DNA of 6,219 nt from Lachnospiraceae bacterium UBA7205. Its GTDB lineage: Bacteria; Bacillota; Clostridia; Lachnospirales; Lachnospiraceae. The DNA is taken from positions 121,378 through 127,596 of the forward strand of contig DKUL01000036.1 of assembly GCA_002490665.1 (NCBI GenBank), in the 5' to 3' direction. Below the pieces are notes generated by a model. It was not told where the DNA came from. It searched no databases and was given only the letters and a program-made list of their open reading frames with translations. How positions within the stretch are numbered: position 1 is the first letter of the stretch; the number at the start of each line of letters is the position of its first letter. Both the position numbers and the translations under genes were made by a program. This document shows, in pieces, positions 1-5,554 of this stretch.

Positions 1-766
1 TTTTGATGGCGTCTGTGACCAGATAGCGGGTTTTCTCGACTGTCTGTTGCCAGTCCTCCTCGTGTGGATGGCTCTCAAGCTTCCAGTAACATGCTGTGGA
101 AAAGTCGGAGCCGTAATATTCCAGGTAATGTCCCGGCAGCAGCTCATCTATGTTTTTGAAAACACCCTTTCCGTAGGTCTTTGCAGGGCCAAGACCGAAA
201 ATCTCACAGAGCCCGTCGCGGTCTGCCTGTGCCTTAAATTCAGGATAGCACAGGATTCCCTTCAGCTCTGAGGAAAAGATGAGGGTGTTGCGAAAAAGGG
301 TATAAAACAAGGGTTTTACCCCGAGTCTGTCGCGAAACAGGTATAACCGCTGTCTTGTTTCGTCAAATATGGCAAAGGCAAAGATGCCGTTTAGGCGTGT
401 CACATAGGAAGTTCCATGGAGGAGATATCCCATCAGGATTACTTCTGTATCGCAGGTTGTCTGAAAGACAATGCCTTCCTGCTCCAGCTCGCGGCGGAGG
501 CTTTTCATGTTGTAAATCTCACCGTTGTAGGCGATGACTGCACGCTGGTTTCCGAGCTGTCTTGCCATGGGCTGCTTCCCGCACGCAAGGTCCAGAATGG
601 ACAGGCGTGTGTGGGAAAGCCCGCAGTTCCTTGACAGATACAGTCCGTTTTCGTCAGGACCCCGGTGATGCTGGCAGGTATTCATCGTCTGCAGGATGGA
701 GAACCATCTTGCGGATTCCTCCTTATAGTTGGTATGAAAGCTGCTAAAGCCTGCGATTCCACACAT
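1..766 (-). CDS. asnB: Asparagine synthetase, glutamine-hydrolysing (N-terminal part, cut by window edge)
   Basis: Class II glutamine amidotransferase that makes asparagine from aspartate, ATP and glutamine in the cytoplasm. The frame is open for 255 codons from ATG 766-764 to the left edge, with no stop. It begins MCGIAGF, so Cys2 becomes the N-terminal nucleophile after Met removal. Other glutaminase signatures are HRGPDENG (34-41), HTRLSILD (52-59), YNGEIYN (80-86) with the oxyanion Asn, CDTEV (105-109) with the glutamine-binding Asp, and RDRLGVKPLFY (145-155). The glutaminase domain ends near residue 200. The ATP-binding synthetase domain, with its SGG-DS loop, lies outside the window; family members run to about 600-630 residues. 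AGAAAGGAC lies 9 nt before the ATG. Only 36 bp separate it from dpaB on the same strand, with no obvious promoter between, so co-transcription with dpaAB is inferred. B. subtilis has a sporulation-linked paralogue, AsnO, so a mother-cell role is plausible. Cell-wall or peptide-modifying amidotransferases with the same fold are possible alternatives. Confidence 0.93.
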   Translation of the reverse strand, partial: MCGIAGFSSFHTNYKEESARWFSILQTMNTCQHHRGPDENGLYLSRNCGLSHTRLSILDLACGKQPMARQLGNQRAVIAYNGEIYNMKSLRRELEQEGIVFQTTCDTEVILMGYLLHGTSYVTRLNGIFAFAIFDETRQRLYLFRDRLGVKPLFYTLFRNTLIFSSELKGILCYPEFKAQADRDGLCEIFGLGPAKTYGKGVFKNIDELLPGHYLEYYGSDFSTACYWKLESHPHEEDWQQTVEKTRYLVTDAIK

Positions 767-802
767 TTTATGTAAGTCCTTTCTGTTTTGATTTTTATTG
801 AA

Positions 803-1390
803 TCAGAGGTAATCCTTGAGGATTGGCTGGTACTGTCTGTGTTCAAGCGCCATTTCCAAAGTCGGTATCAGCAGCTCGACGTGCGCTACCAGTGAGTTTG
901 GCTTTGTCCTGTAATTATCCTGACCAAATGGCACGAAATAGATGTTTTTGCTGTTGCACAGCAGCCCGATGTTTTTCAGGTTCATGCCAAGTCCGTCGTT
1001 GGTCGAGATGGAAATGACAAGGGGCTTGTTGTTGCGCATATGTGCCTTTGCCGCCATGAGTACCGGGGTGTCGGTGATGCCGTTTGCGAGCTTTGCGGCA
1101 GTATTTCCGGTGCAGGGAAGGATTGCCAGCGCGTCGAGGTAGGCTTTGGGACCGATGGGTTCCGCGCCAGGGATGGAGATGATTGGCTCCTTTCCGGTGA
1201 TTTCCTTTACTTTTGTGACATAAGTGTCAGGTTTTCCAAAGCGGCTTTCGATGGTCTGCGAGGCGTCTGACATGATGGGGTAGATGTCGGCGCCCGCGTC
1301 TTTAAGTTTCTGTAGTTCCGTAAACATTTTTTCAAAGGTACAAAAGGAGCCGGTCAGTGCGATGCCGATTTTTTTTCCTTTGATGTCCAT
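803..1390 (-). CDS. dpaB: Dipicolinate synthase subunit B (SpoVFB)
   Basis: Flavoprotein-fold subunit of dipicolinate synthase. With DpaA it oxidises the lysine-pathway intermediate (dihydrodipicolinate/HTPA) to dipicolinic acid in the mother cell during late sporulation. The 195-residue product matches the usual size of about 200. Recognisable family segments, counted from this start, are KGKKIGIALTGSFCTF (4-19), PCTGNTAAKLANGITDTPVL (91-110), a following AAKAHMRNN and ISTNDGLG, and PFGQDN before a KPNSLVAH segment. These align closely, from memory, with B. subtilis SpoVFB, including the start MxxxKGKxIG. A TTG three codons upstream (1399-1397) would give 198 residues, but GGAGG at 1405-1401 lies only 1 nt from it and 10 nt from ATG 1390-1388, so the ATG is preferred. 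The dpaA stop is 18 nt upstream of this ATG, so the two genes are tightly coupled. The protein is complete and no active-site loss is visible. Confidence 0.96.
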   Translation of the reverse strand: MDIKGKKIGIALTGSFCTFEKMFTELQKLKDAGADIYPIMSDASQTIESRFGKPDTYVTKVKEITGKEPIISIPGAEPIGPKAYLDALAILPCTGNTAAKLANGITDTPVLMAAKAHMRNNKPLVISISTNDGLGMNLKNIGLLCNSKNIYFVPFGQDNYRTKPNSLVAHVELLIPTLEMALEHRQYQPILKDYL

Positions 1391-1400
1391 ATCATTCAAA

Positions 1401-1405
1401 CCTCC
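1401..1405 (-). promoter_or_regulatory. Shine-Dalgarno site that decides the dpaB start
   Basis: GGAGG on the minus strand lies between the dpaA stop codon and dpaB. It is 10 nt from ATG 1390-1388 but only 1 nt from the in-frame TTG at 1399-1397, which favours the shorter 195-residue protein. Confidence 0.75.
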
Positions 1406-1408
1406 ATG

Positions 1409-2275
1409 CTATATTCGATTGATCACGTAGTCCGTCAGGTATTTTGCGCAGCTTTCTCCGGCGTATTTTCCGGGGAGTCCCGGACAGAAGTGGATGTTGA
1501 CGTTTAGTTTTTGGGCAGTTTCATAGTCGGCTCCGGATTTGTTGGAGGCGATGTCGATGATGACTGCGTTCGGGGATACTTTTTCCAGACACCTGCGGTT
1601 TAGGACAGGCGCGGGAATCGTGTTGAAAATGTACTCGAAACAGCAGATTTTGCGCCACAGATTTGACAGGTGCAGCGTCTCAAAGCCAAGCGCGCAGGCG
1701 AGGGCAAGCTCGTTGGCGTCATTGGAGCAGACGGTGACACAGGCGTGCAGTCCGCACAGGCGGTCGGCGAGAATCTTGCCACATCTGCCATAGCCCAGCA
1801 CCAGAGTATTGCTCATATGGATGTTGGTGTCCTTGTGCAGCAGTGCCTCCAGAATGGCGCCTTCCGCCGTGGAGACGGCATTGTACAGGGTCATGGGCTC
1901 ATCGCGCATGAAGTCATAGCAGCTGATTTCCCGCTCCTCGCAGGTGCGTCGGAAGTCTTCCGGGATGACACCTGCAAATATTTTCTGGTGCTTGTGGATG
2001 CTGCGCTGAATCTCCGCGAGATTAAGGCCGGAGGCATCGCCCTCACAGTAGAGGCAGTCGGATTTTGCAAACGGAATACCGCAAATCAGCACTGGCGCGG
2101 CATCGAGGGCATCGCGCAGCGAGTCCGTAAAGCTGATTTTTGCCTTTATGGATGGGGCACAGGAGATGGGGACGGTGCGAAAGCATATGACACGGTATCC
2201 TTTTTCCACGAAAATGGGAGCCATGCACGCGGTGCGCCGGTCGCCGCCTAGGATTGATATATCGTATTTTGTCAT
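1409..2275 (-). CDS. dpaA: Dipicolinate synthase subunit A (SpoVFA)
   Basis: NAD(P)-binding dehydrogenase subunit of dipicolinate synthase, working with DpaB in the mother cell to form the dipicolinic acid that loads the spore core as the calcium chelate. The product is 288 residues against about 295 for B. subtilis SpoVFA. The N-terminal domain opens with SILGGDRRT (7-15). The LYNAVSTAEGAI segment (130-141) matches the family's YNSIPTVEGTI. The C-terminal Rossmann domain has TLVLGYGRCGK (157-167) as its dinucleotide loop, then FNTIPAPVL (217-225), IDIASNKSGADY (240-251) and PGLPGKYAGE (265-274), all family hallmarks. The start ATG 2275-2273 has GGAG about 9 nt upstream. The gene ends 18 nt before dpaB. 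A sigma-K-like promoter and a leader hairpin precede it. In B. subtilis the operon continues into asd-dapG-dapA; here the next gene is asnB instead. Full length with no defects seen. Confidence 0.96.
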   Translation of the reverse strand: MTKYDISILGGDRRTACMAPIFVEKGYRVICFRTVPISCAPSIKAKISFTDSLRDALDAAPVLICGIPFAKSDCLYCEGDASGLNLAEIQRSIHKHQKIFAGVIPEDFRRTCEEREISCYDFMRDEPMTLYNAVSTAEGAILEALLHKDTNIHMSNTLVLGYGRCGKILADRLCGLHACVTVCSNDANELALACALGFETLHLSNLWRKICCFEYIFNTIPAPVLNRRCLEKVSPNAVIIDIASNKSGADYETAQKLNVNIHFCPGLPGKYAGESCAKYLTDYVINRI

Positions 2276-2304
2276 AATGAATCTCCATATATTTTAGCAA
2301 ATGT

Positions 2305-2340
2305 TATACTGGCGGTCGAAAGGACTGACCGCTCAGTATA
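2305..2340 (-). promoter_or_regulatory. Leader hairpin upstream of dpaA
   Basis: A 13-bp stem formed by 2305-2317 and 2327-2340 has a single bulged base at 2333 and a 9-nt loop (2318-2326). Outer pairs are TATACTG with CAGTATA; inner pairs are GCGGTC with GACCGC. The sequence after it in either direction has no run of U residues, so it does not look like a standard intrinsic terminator. It sits within the predicted dpaA 5' leader, about 30 nt before the start codon. It could stabilise the mRNA, bind a regulator, or slow read-through from the permease gene. The minus-strand loop AGUCCUUUC is complementary to two Shine-Dalgarno regions in this block. Confidence 0.7.
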
Positions 2341-2357
2341 AGTTGATGACTTATTTA

Positions 2358-2384
2358 TAAAATATGACAAAATAGGAAAAATGT
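2358..2384 (-). promoter_or_regulatory. Putative sigma-K (late mother-cell) promoter of dpaAB
   Basis: On the minus strand, CATATTTTA (2366-2358) fits the sigma-K -10 consensus CATAnnnTA at every fixed position. An AC dinucleotide (2384-2383, within GAACAT) lies 16 nt upstream, as expected for the minimal -35 element. Predicted transcription would start near 2350, giving a leader of about 75 nt that contains the hairpin. dpaAB (spoVF) is a known sigma-K target in B. subtilis, which supports the reading. The AC element is weakly informative on its own, and the region is AT-rich. Confidence 0.6.
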
Positions 2385-2385
2385 T

Positions 2386-3549
2386 CTATGATTTGGAGAG
2401 AAATACAGATAATGGCAGCAGTACTGCCAGCATGATAATGTTTGCGAGTGTGAACATGCCGAAATATGTTCCCTTTTGCGCGGGATATTCGCGGGCAATC
2501 TGCTTGTAGGAAATCAGGCTTGCCATGGAGGCAATCAGCGTGCCAAGTCCGCCGAGGTTGGTGCCGACAATGAGTGATGTGTACTTGTCCGTAAAACCGG
2601 AGAGGAGCAGTGCCGCGGGGACATTGCTGATAATCTGGCTGGAAAGGACTGCCACAATGCGTTCGTGTCCTGTGAGCAGCCGCTCCAGCAGCGCGCAAAA
2701 ACGCTCGATGCGTCCCATATTTCCGATAAAGATAAAAAAGCAGACAAACGTGCCAAGGAGGGAGTAGTCAATCTTTTTTAGCAGTGCCCTGTCGGTGAAA
2801 AACAGATAGACAAGGAGGATAACAGCAGCGGCGGCAGGCGCAAGGAGCTTGGCGACACAGAGCAGGCAGAGGAGAAAGCCAATGCCGAAGCATATCAGCC
2901 TTGGGATGGCATTTTCCTGCTGTCCGGAGACGTCCGAAAAAGAGCCTGCGGTCAAATCCAAGGCATCCAGGGACTCCTTTTTCATAAGAAGGATTGCGGT
3001 CAGCAGGCATAGGCCGGATGCAATCGTGTAGGGAAGCATCAGCTGTAAAAAGGCAGGCAGGCTGATGCCGGACTTTGCATAGAGGTACAGGTTCTGTGGG
3101 TTGCCCATCGGGGTCAGCATACTGCCGAGGTTGGCTGCGAGTGTCTGTAGGATGACGAGGGGGACAATCTGTTTTTCCTGCCGTGAAAGGCGCAGTACGA
3201 TGACGGCAAACGGCACAAAGGTAATGAGTGCCACGTCATTTGTAATCAGCATACTGAAGAAAAAGGGCAGGAATACCAGCACCATAAAGAGCTGTCTTGT
3301 GTTCCTTGTCCTGGACAGCAGTTTTTTGCCGACAGCCTTAAAAATGCCGAGTTTCTGGAAACCAGCCATGACAGCCATCAGGGCAAAAAGCAGCAGCAGT
3401 GTGTTCCAGTCGATGTAGCTGCGGTAGGCACTGTCCGGCGGGATAATCAGCGAGGAGACTGCGGCGAGCACGAAGGCGGCACAGAGCACGGTTTCCTGCT
3501 GGATTGCTTTTTTGATAAAATGCTTTGGTTTGTTCTCAGATGGGTTCAT
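2386..3549 (-). CDS. SLC13/ArsB-type anion permease (DASS-like integral membrane transporter)
   Basis: Polytopic inner-membrane transporter of 387 residues with about 11-12 hydrophobic segments (for example 18-37, 48-66, 86-120, 163-189, 216-251, 262-277, 297-320, 360-384). It shows the two-fold internal symmetry of the ion-transporter superfamily. The first half carries SMLITNDVALITFVPF (99-114) and a GNPQN loop (149-153); the second half carries SNVPAALLLS (308-317) and GTNLGGLGTLIASM (329-342). These resemble the substrate/cation-binding hairpins of SLC13 dicarboxylate, NhaD and ArsB carriers. Length is typical of small bacterial SLC13 permeases. ATG 3549-3547 has AAAGGA about 11 nt upstream. 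No arsR or arsC is nearby, which argues against an arsenite pump. Position 110 bp upstream of dpaAB suggests, without proving, a dicarboxylate substrate. Family is fairly sure; substrate is unknown. Confidence 0.88.
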   Translation of the reverse strand: MNPSENKPKHFIKKAIQQETVLCAAFVLAAVSSLIIPPDSAYRSYIDWNTLLLLFALMAVMAGFQKLGIFKAVGKKLLSRTRNTRQLFMVLVFLPFFFSMLITNDVALITFVPFAVIVLRLSRQEKQIVPLVILQTLAANLGSMLTPMGNPQNLYLYAKSGISLPAFLQLMLPYTIASGLCLLTAILLMKKESLDALDLTAGSFSDVSGQQENAIPRLICFGIGFLLCLLCVAKLLAPAAAAVILLVYLFFTDRALLKKIDYSLLGTFVCFFIFIGNMGRIERFCALLERLLTGHERIVAVLSSQIISNVPAALLLSGFTDKYTSLIVGTNLGGLGTLIASMASLISYKQIAREYPAQKGTYFGMFTLANIIMLAVLLPLSVFLSKS

Positions 3550-3589
3550 TGTGTAACAGTCCTTTCAGAAAATACTTTATATCTCCTGC

Positions 3590-3618
3590 ATTATAGTCGA
3601 GCGCATGAAATTTTTCAA
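3590..3618 (-). promoter_or_regulatory. Sigma-A promoter of the permease gene
   Basis: Minus strand TTGAAA (3618-3613) and TATAAT (3595-3590) are separated by 17 nt. The -10 is a perfect consensus and the -35 has one mismatch. It lies about 40 bp before the permease start codon and implies vegetative expression of the transporter. Confidence 0.8.
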
Positions 3619-3648
3619 GTCGTTTTTGGACGGATATTCACAGAGTTT

Positions 3649-3677
3649 TTTACAGGAGCTGTCGTGCGGAGTTTATA
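3649..3677 (+). promoter_or_regulatory. Possible sigma-A promoter of the solenoid-protein gene
   Basis: TTTACA (3649-3654) and TTTATA (3672-3677) are spaced by 17 nt, about 80 bp before the start at 3758. The -35 differs from consensus at one position and the -10 is weaker. It is divergent from, and about 30 bp away from, the permease promoter, so the two could share regulation. Confidence 0.35.
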
Positions 3678-3741
3678 CCATAAAGTAGTTTACAAGCCTT
3701 TTGCAATAGGGTAGGATGAACTTATGGAACAGGAAAAATAC

Positions 3742-3750
3742 GGAAAGGGG
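3742..3750 (+). promoter_or_regulatory. Shine-Dalgarno site that decides the start at 3758
   Basis: GGAAAGGGG ends 7 nt before ATG 3758. The upstream in-frame ATG at 3716 has only GGGTAGG directly abutting it, with no spacing, so 3758 is the better start. Confidence 0.7.
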
Positions 3751-3757
3751 AATTTTT

Positions 3758-5260
3758 ATGGGAAATTCAATTTATGAAATGATACGAGGCGCAGTGACGG
3801 CAGAGGGATACCTTTCTGAAAACTTCAGGCTGCCAGATGATGCGGCGGACGGTCAGTTAAAATTTGCGCCGGGGGCAATGGACGGAATTCTTTTTTACCA
3901 CACGGCGGGGACAGAGTCGGAGGATTCTGAGGGATATACAATTCTCGTAAATGCGATTGAGTCTGCGTCGGAGGGCAGGACGGACGAGGCATTTTGCAGC
4001 GTGGAGACGTTTGCGGCGAAGTATCATGTGCTGGGATTCATCGACTTGTTTCAGGAATATGTGATAGAGAACAAGGACAGGCTGACGGTTGGGAATGTCA
4101 TTGACTTTGCAGTCCGGCTGATGATGGAGGGCATAAAGGTGGAGGCTGTGAAATTTGGCATGTCTTTGCTTGAGCTGATTGACTGGGAGGGACAGGAGCG
4201 GCTCAAGTCTGCAGTCCGGCTGCTTGCGCTATCGGATGAGCTTACCCTGTACGCGGCGTTTCTGATGCGCTGCTGGGAGAACCCCAACAGGGAGCTGTTT
4301 GACATTCTGCAAAAGGTTGAGGGCTGGGGGCGCGTGCATATTGTCCGTATGATTGAGGCGGACTCGGAGGATATCGAGGAGTGGCTGGTGCGAAATGGTG
4401 TCCATAATGATGTTGTTCCGGCATATTCGGGGATGGACTGTTTTGGGAAAGTACATTATCTGGAGCGGATTCGGCATCCGGCGCTTGATTTGGAAATATA
4501 CCGCGGCCTTGCGGATATTCTCGACGCAATGCTGGATGAAGGTCCGGTTACAGGGATTTCCGCGCTGGAAGACCCAGAGGAAGTGATGCGGGCTTTCCTG
4601 ACAGCCGCAAAGGCGCGGACAGATCTGGAAGCACAGGATTATACAACGCTGATTGACCTGAAGGAGTACATGGAGCAGACAAATCAGGAATCTCCTTCGG
4701 GACTGTATGTGGAGCTGACGGATTTTTTGCAGTCAGGGCAGGTGCAGGAGACGATGCGGTCTGCCTTGGAGCGCAAAGAGGCATTTGAGGTGGCAAGACG
4801 GCTTGGCATGGACTACCAGGAATATGCATTCCGGGCTGTTACGGAGGATTTTGTGAACAATGCATGGATTGCGTCGCGCCTGGTGGCAGATGGCTATAAG
4901 GTGGAGGAAATCATAGACCTGGCGTATGACAGGCTGGATGTGGAGCGCATTGCGACAGGGGCTGGTGAAGAGCTTGGCTTGGGGGACGCATTTGAAGCGC
5001 ACCGCGCGTTGACACTGATTCTACAGGAGCTGCGCAACAGGGTCAATGTGGGTGAAAAGCTGATTCGCCCGGCGTTAAAGTCGCCGGTGGTAAGCAACAG
5101 ACATATGGCGCTGTCCGCGCTTGAGGGATGGACAGAACAATCGGGGCAGGCGCTGCAGGAGCTTCTTCCCAAGATGGCTGGGTACCTGGAGGGGCTGTTG
5201 GCGGAAGAAGTGCGTGAGGACTTGCGGCAGAGGATGGAGCAGATATTGGGGAAGAAGTAG
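3758..5260 (+). CDS. Uncharacterised HEAT-like alpha-helical protein, 500 residues
   Basis: I cannot assign a function. The product is 500 residues, acidic, soluble in appearance, with no signal peptide or membrane segment. Residues 1-60 include a short motif-like stretch, LKFAPGAMDGILFYHTAG (34-51), and the rest is predicted almost entirely helical. Segments that look like alpha-solenoid (HEAT/ARM-type) repeats are LQKVEGWGRVHIVRMIEA (184-201) followed by EEWLVRNG (207-214), and LIRPALKSPVVSNRHMALSA (435-454) followed by LEGW. A helical array of this type usually serves as a protein-binding scaffold. From memory, and uncertainly, similar Clostridia proteins carry an inherited 'limonene hydroxylase' label; nothing in this sequence (no haem-, flavin- or metal-binding motif) supports that activity. 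Start chosen by the Shine-Dalgarno site at 3742-3750; an upstream ATG at 3716 would add 14 residues. The gene is monocistronic, followed by a palindromic element, and divergent from the permease gene. Confidence 0.85.
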   Translation: MGNSIYEMIRGAVTAEGYLSENFRLPDDAADGQLKFAPGAMDGILFYHTAGTESEDSEGYTILVNAIESASEGRTDEAFCSVETFAAKYHVLGFIDLFQEYVIENKDRLTVGNVIDFAVRLMMEGIKVEAVKFGMSLLELIDWEGQERLKSAVRLLALSDELTLYAAFLMRCWENPNRELFDILQKVEGWGRVHIVRMIEADSEDIEEWLVRNGVHNDVVPAYSGMDCFGKVHYLERIRHPALDLEIYRGLADILDAMLDEGPVTGISALEDPEEVMRAFLTAAKARTDLEAQDYTTLIDLKEYMEQTNQESPSGLYVELTDFLQSGQVQETMRSALERKEAFEVARRLGMDYQEYAFRAVTEDFVNNAWIASRLVADGYKVEEIIDLAYDRLDVERIATGAGEELGLGDAFEAHRALTLILQELRNRVNVGEKLIRPALKSPVVSNRHMALSALEGWTEQSGQALQELLPKMAGYLEGLLAEEVREDLRQRMEQILGKK

Positions 5261-5284
5261 CGGTGTTTTCGGGCGGTGTGAATT

Positions 5285-5461
5285 GTAACGGAGAGTCAAT
5301 TACTGTTCACAGGTCAGGAATGCGCTGAACTGCGCATTCCGTGAGAAAACGCACAGCCTGAAAGCAAAAATCCATTTGCGCGACGAACGAAGTTCGTTTT
5401 GCAATTTTTGCATGGATTTTTGCCCGTTACTGGAACGGAGTGAACAGTAACGAGAGTCAAT
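5285..5461. repeat. Palindromic intergenic element with nested stems and flanking direct repeats
   Basis: Most of this 177-bp non-coding stretch is self-complementary. An outer inverted pair TTACTGTTCAC (5300-5310) / GTGAACAGTAA (5440-5450) encloses three structures. These are a 9-bp hairpin GGAATGCGC / GCGCATTCC (5317-5325 / 5332-5340), a 12-bp stem GCAAAAATCCAT / ATGGATTTTTGC (5364-5375 / 5412-5423), and inside that an ACGAAC-GAA-GTTCGT hairpin (5383-5397). An alternative 8-bp stem pairs CGTTACTG (5425-5432) with CAGTAACG (5445-5452). Near-identical direct repeats lie at the edges: GTAACGGAGAGTCAAT (5285-5300) and GTAACGAGAGTCAAT (5447-5461), differing by one G. This looks like a dispersed, non-autonomous palindromic repeat or MITE-like unit. 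The short frame on the minus strand through it is not a credible gene. Confidence 0.75.
5383..5410 (+). terminator. Possible intrinsic terminator inside the palindromic element
   Basis: A 6-bp hairpin, ACGAAC-GAA-GTTCGT (5383-5397), is followed by TTT, GCAA and then TTTTT (5398-5409). The stem is short and the U-run is interrupted, so it would be weak. It is the only terminator-like signal between the solenoid gene and the next gene. Confidence 0.25.
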
Positions 5462-5490
5462 GCGGAATCTGTATTTCGGCTGATGAATGG

Positions 5491-5519
5491 TTGATAATGC
5501 GGCGGATTGACGGTATACT
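5491..5519 (+). promoter_or_regulatory. Sigma-A promoter of the AAA-ATPase-like gene
   Basis: TTGATA (5491-5496) and TATACT (5514-5519) are separated by exactly 17 nt and lie 35 bp before the start codon. Each hexamer is one base or two from consensus. It begins 30 bp beyond the palindromic element, so the gene is transcribed independently of the element and the upstream gene. Confidence 0.75.
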
Positions 5520-5540
5520 AGAGGTAGCAATTATTTTTCG

Positions 5541-5547
5541 GGAGGAG
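5541..5547 (+). promoter_or_regulatory. Shine-Dalgarno site that decides the start at 5555
   Basis: GGAGGAG lies 7 nt before ATG 5555 but only 1 nt before another in-frame ATG at 5549, so translation most likely begins at 5555, giving MGFYRKPLPVG rather than a two-residue longer product. Confidence 0.75.
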
Positions 5548-5554
5548 AATGGCT

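Noticed and set aside
47..747. Several short plus-strand frames at the left end
   Set aside because: All are antisense to the asparagine synthetase frame, which has full motif support through to the window edge.
1670..2251. A 193-codon open frame on the plus strand opposite dpaA
   Set aside because: It lies wholly antisense to the confidently identified dpaA gene, has no recognisable protein features or ribosome-binding site, and is explained by GC bias at codon positions.
2305..2340. Intrinsic terminator of the permease gene
   Set aside because: The stem is long enough, but no U-rich tract follows it on either strand and it lies downstream of the predicted dpaA promoter, so it is listed as a leader hairpin instead.
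2386..3549. Arsenite efflux operon (arsB)
   Set aside because: The fold family overlaps with ArsB, but no arsR, arsC, arsA or regulatory operator is present and the neighbours are sporulation genes.
3716..3757. Upstream ATG extending the solenoid protein by 14 residues
   Set aside because: No properly spaced Shine-Dalgarno precedes it, whereas the ATG at 3758 has GGAAAGGGG at ideal distance.
5261..5284. Short direct repeat GCGGTGT just after the solenoid gene stop
   Set aside because: Two 7-bp copies are too short to distinguish from chance, and there is no associated structure.
5300..5530. A 76-codon open frame on the minus strand
   Set aside because: It runs through the palindromic repeat and the sigma-A promoter of the next gene, and the translated product has no protein-like features.
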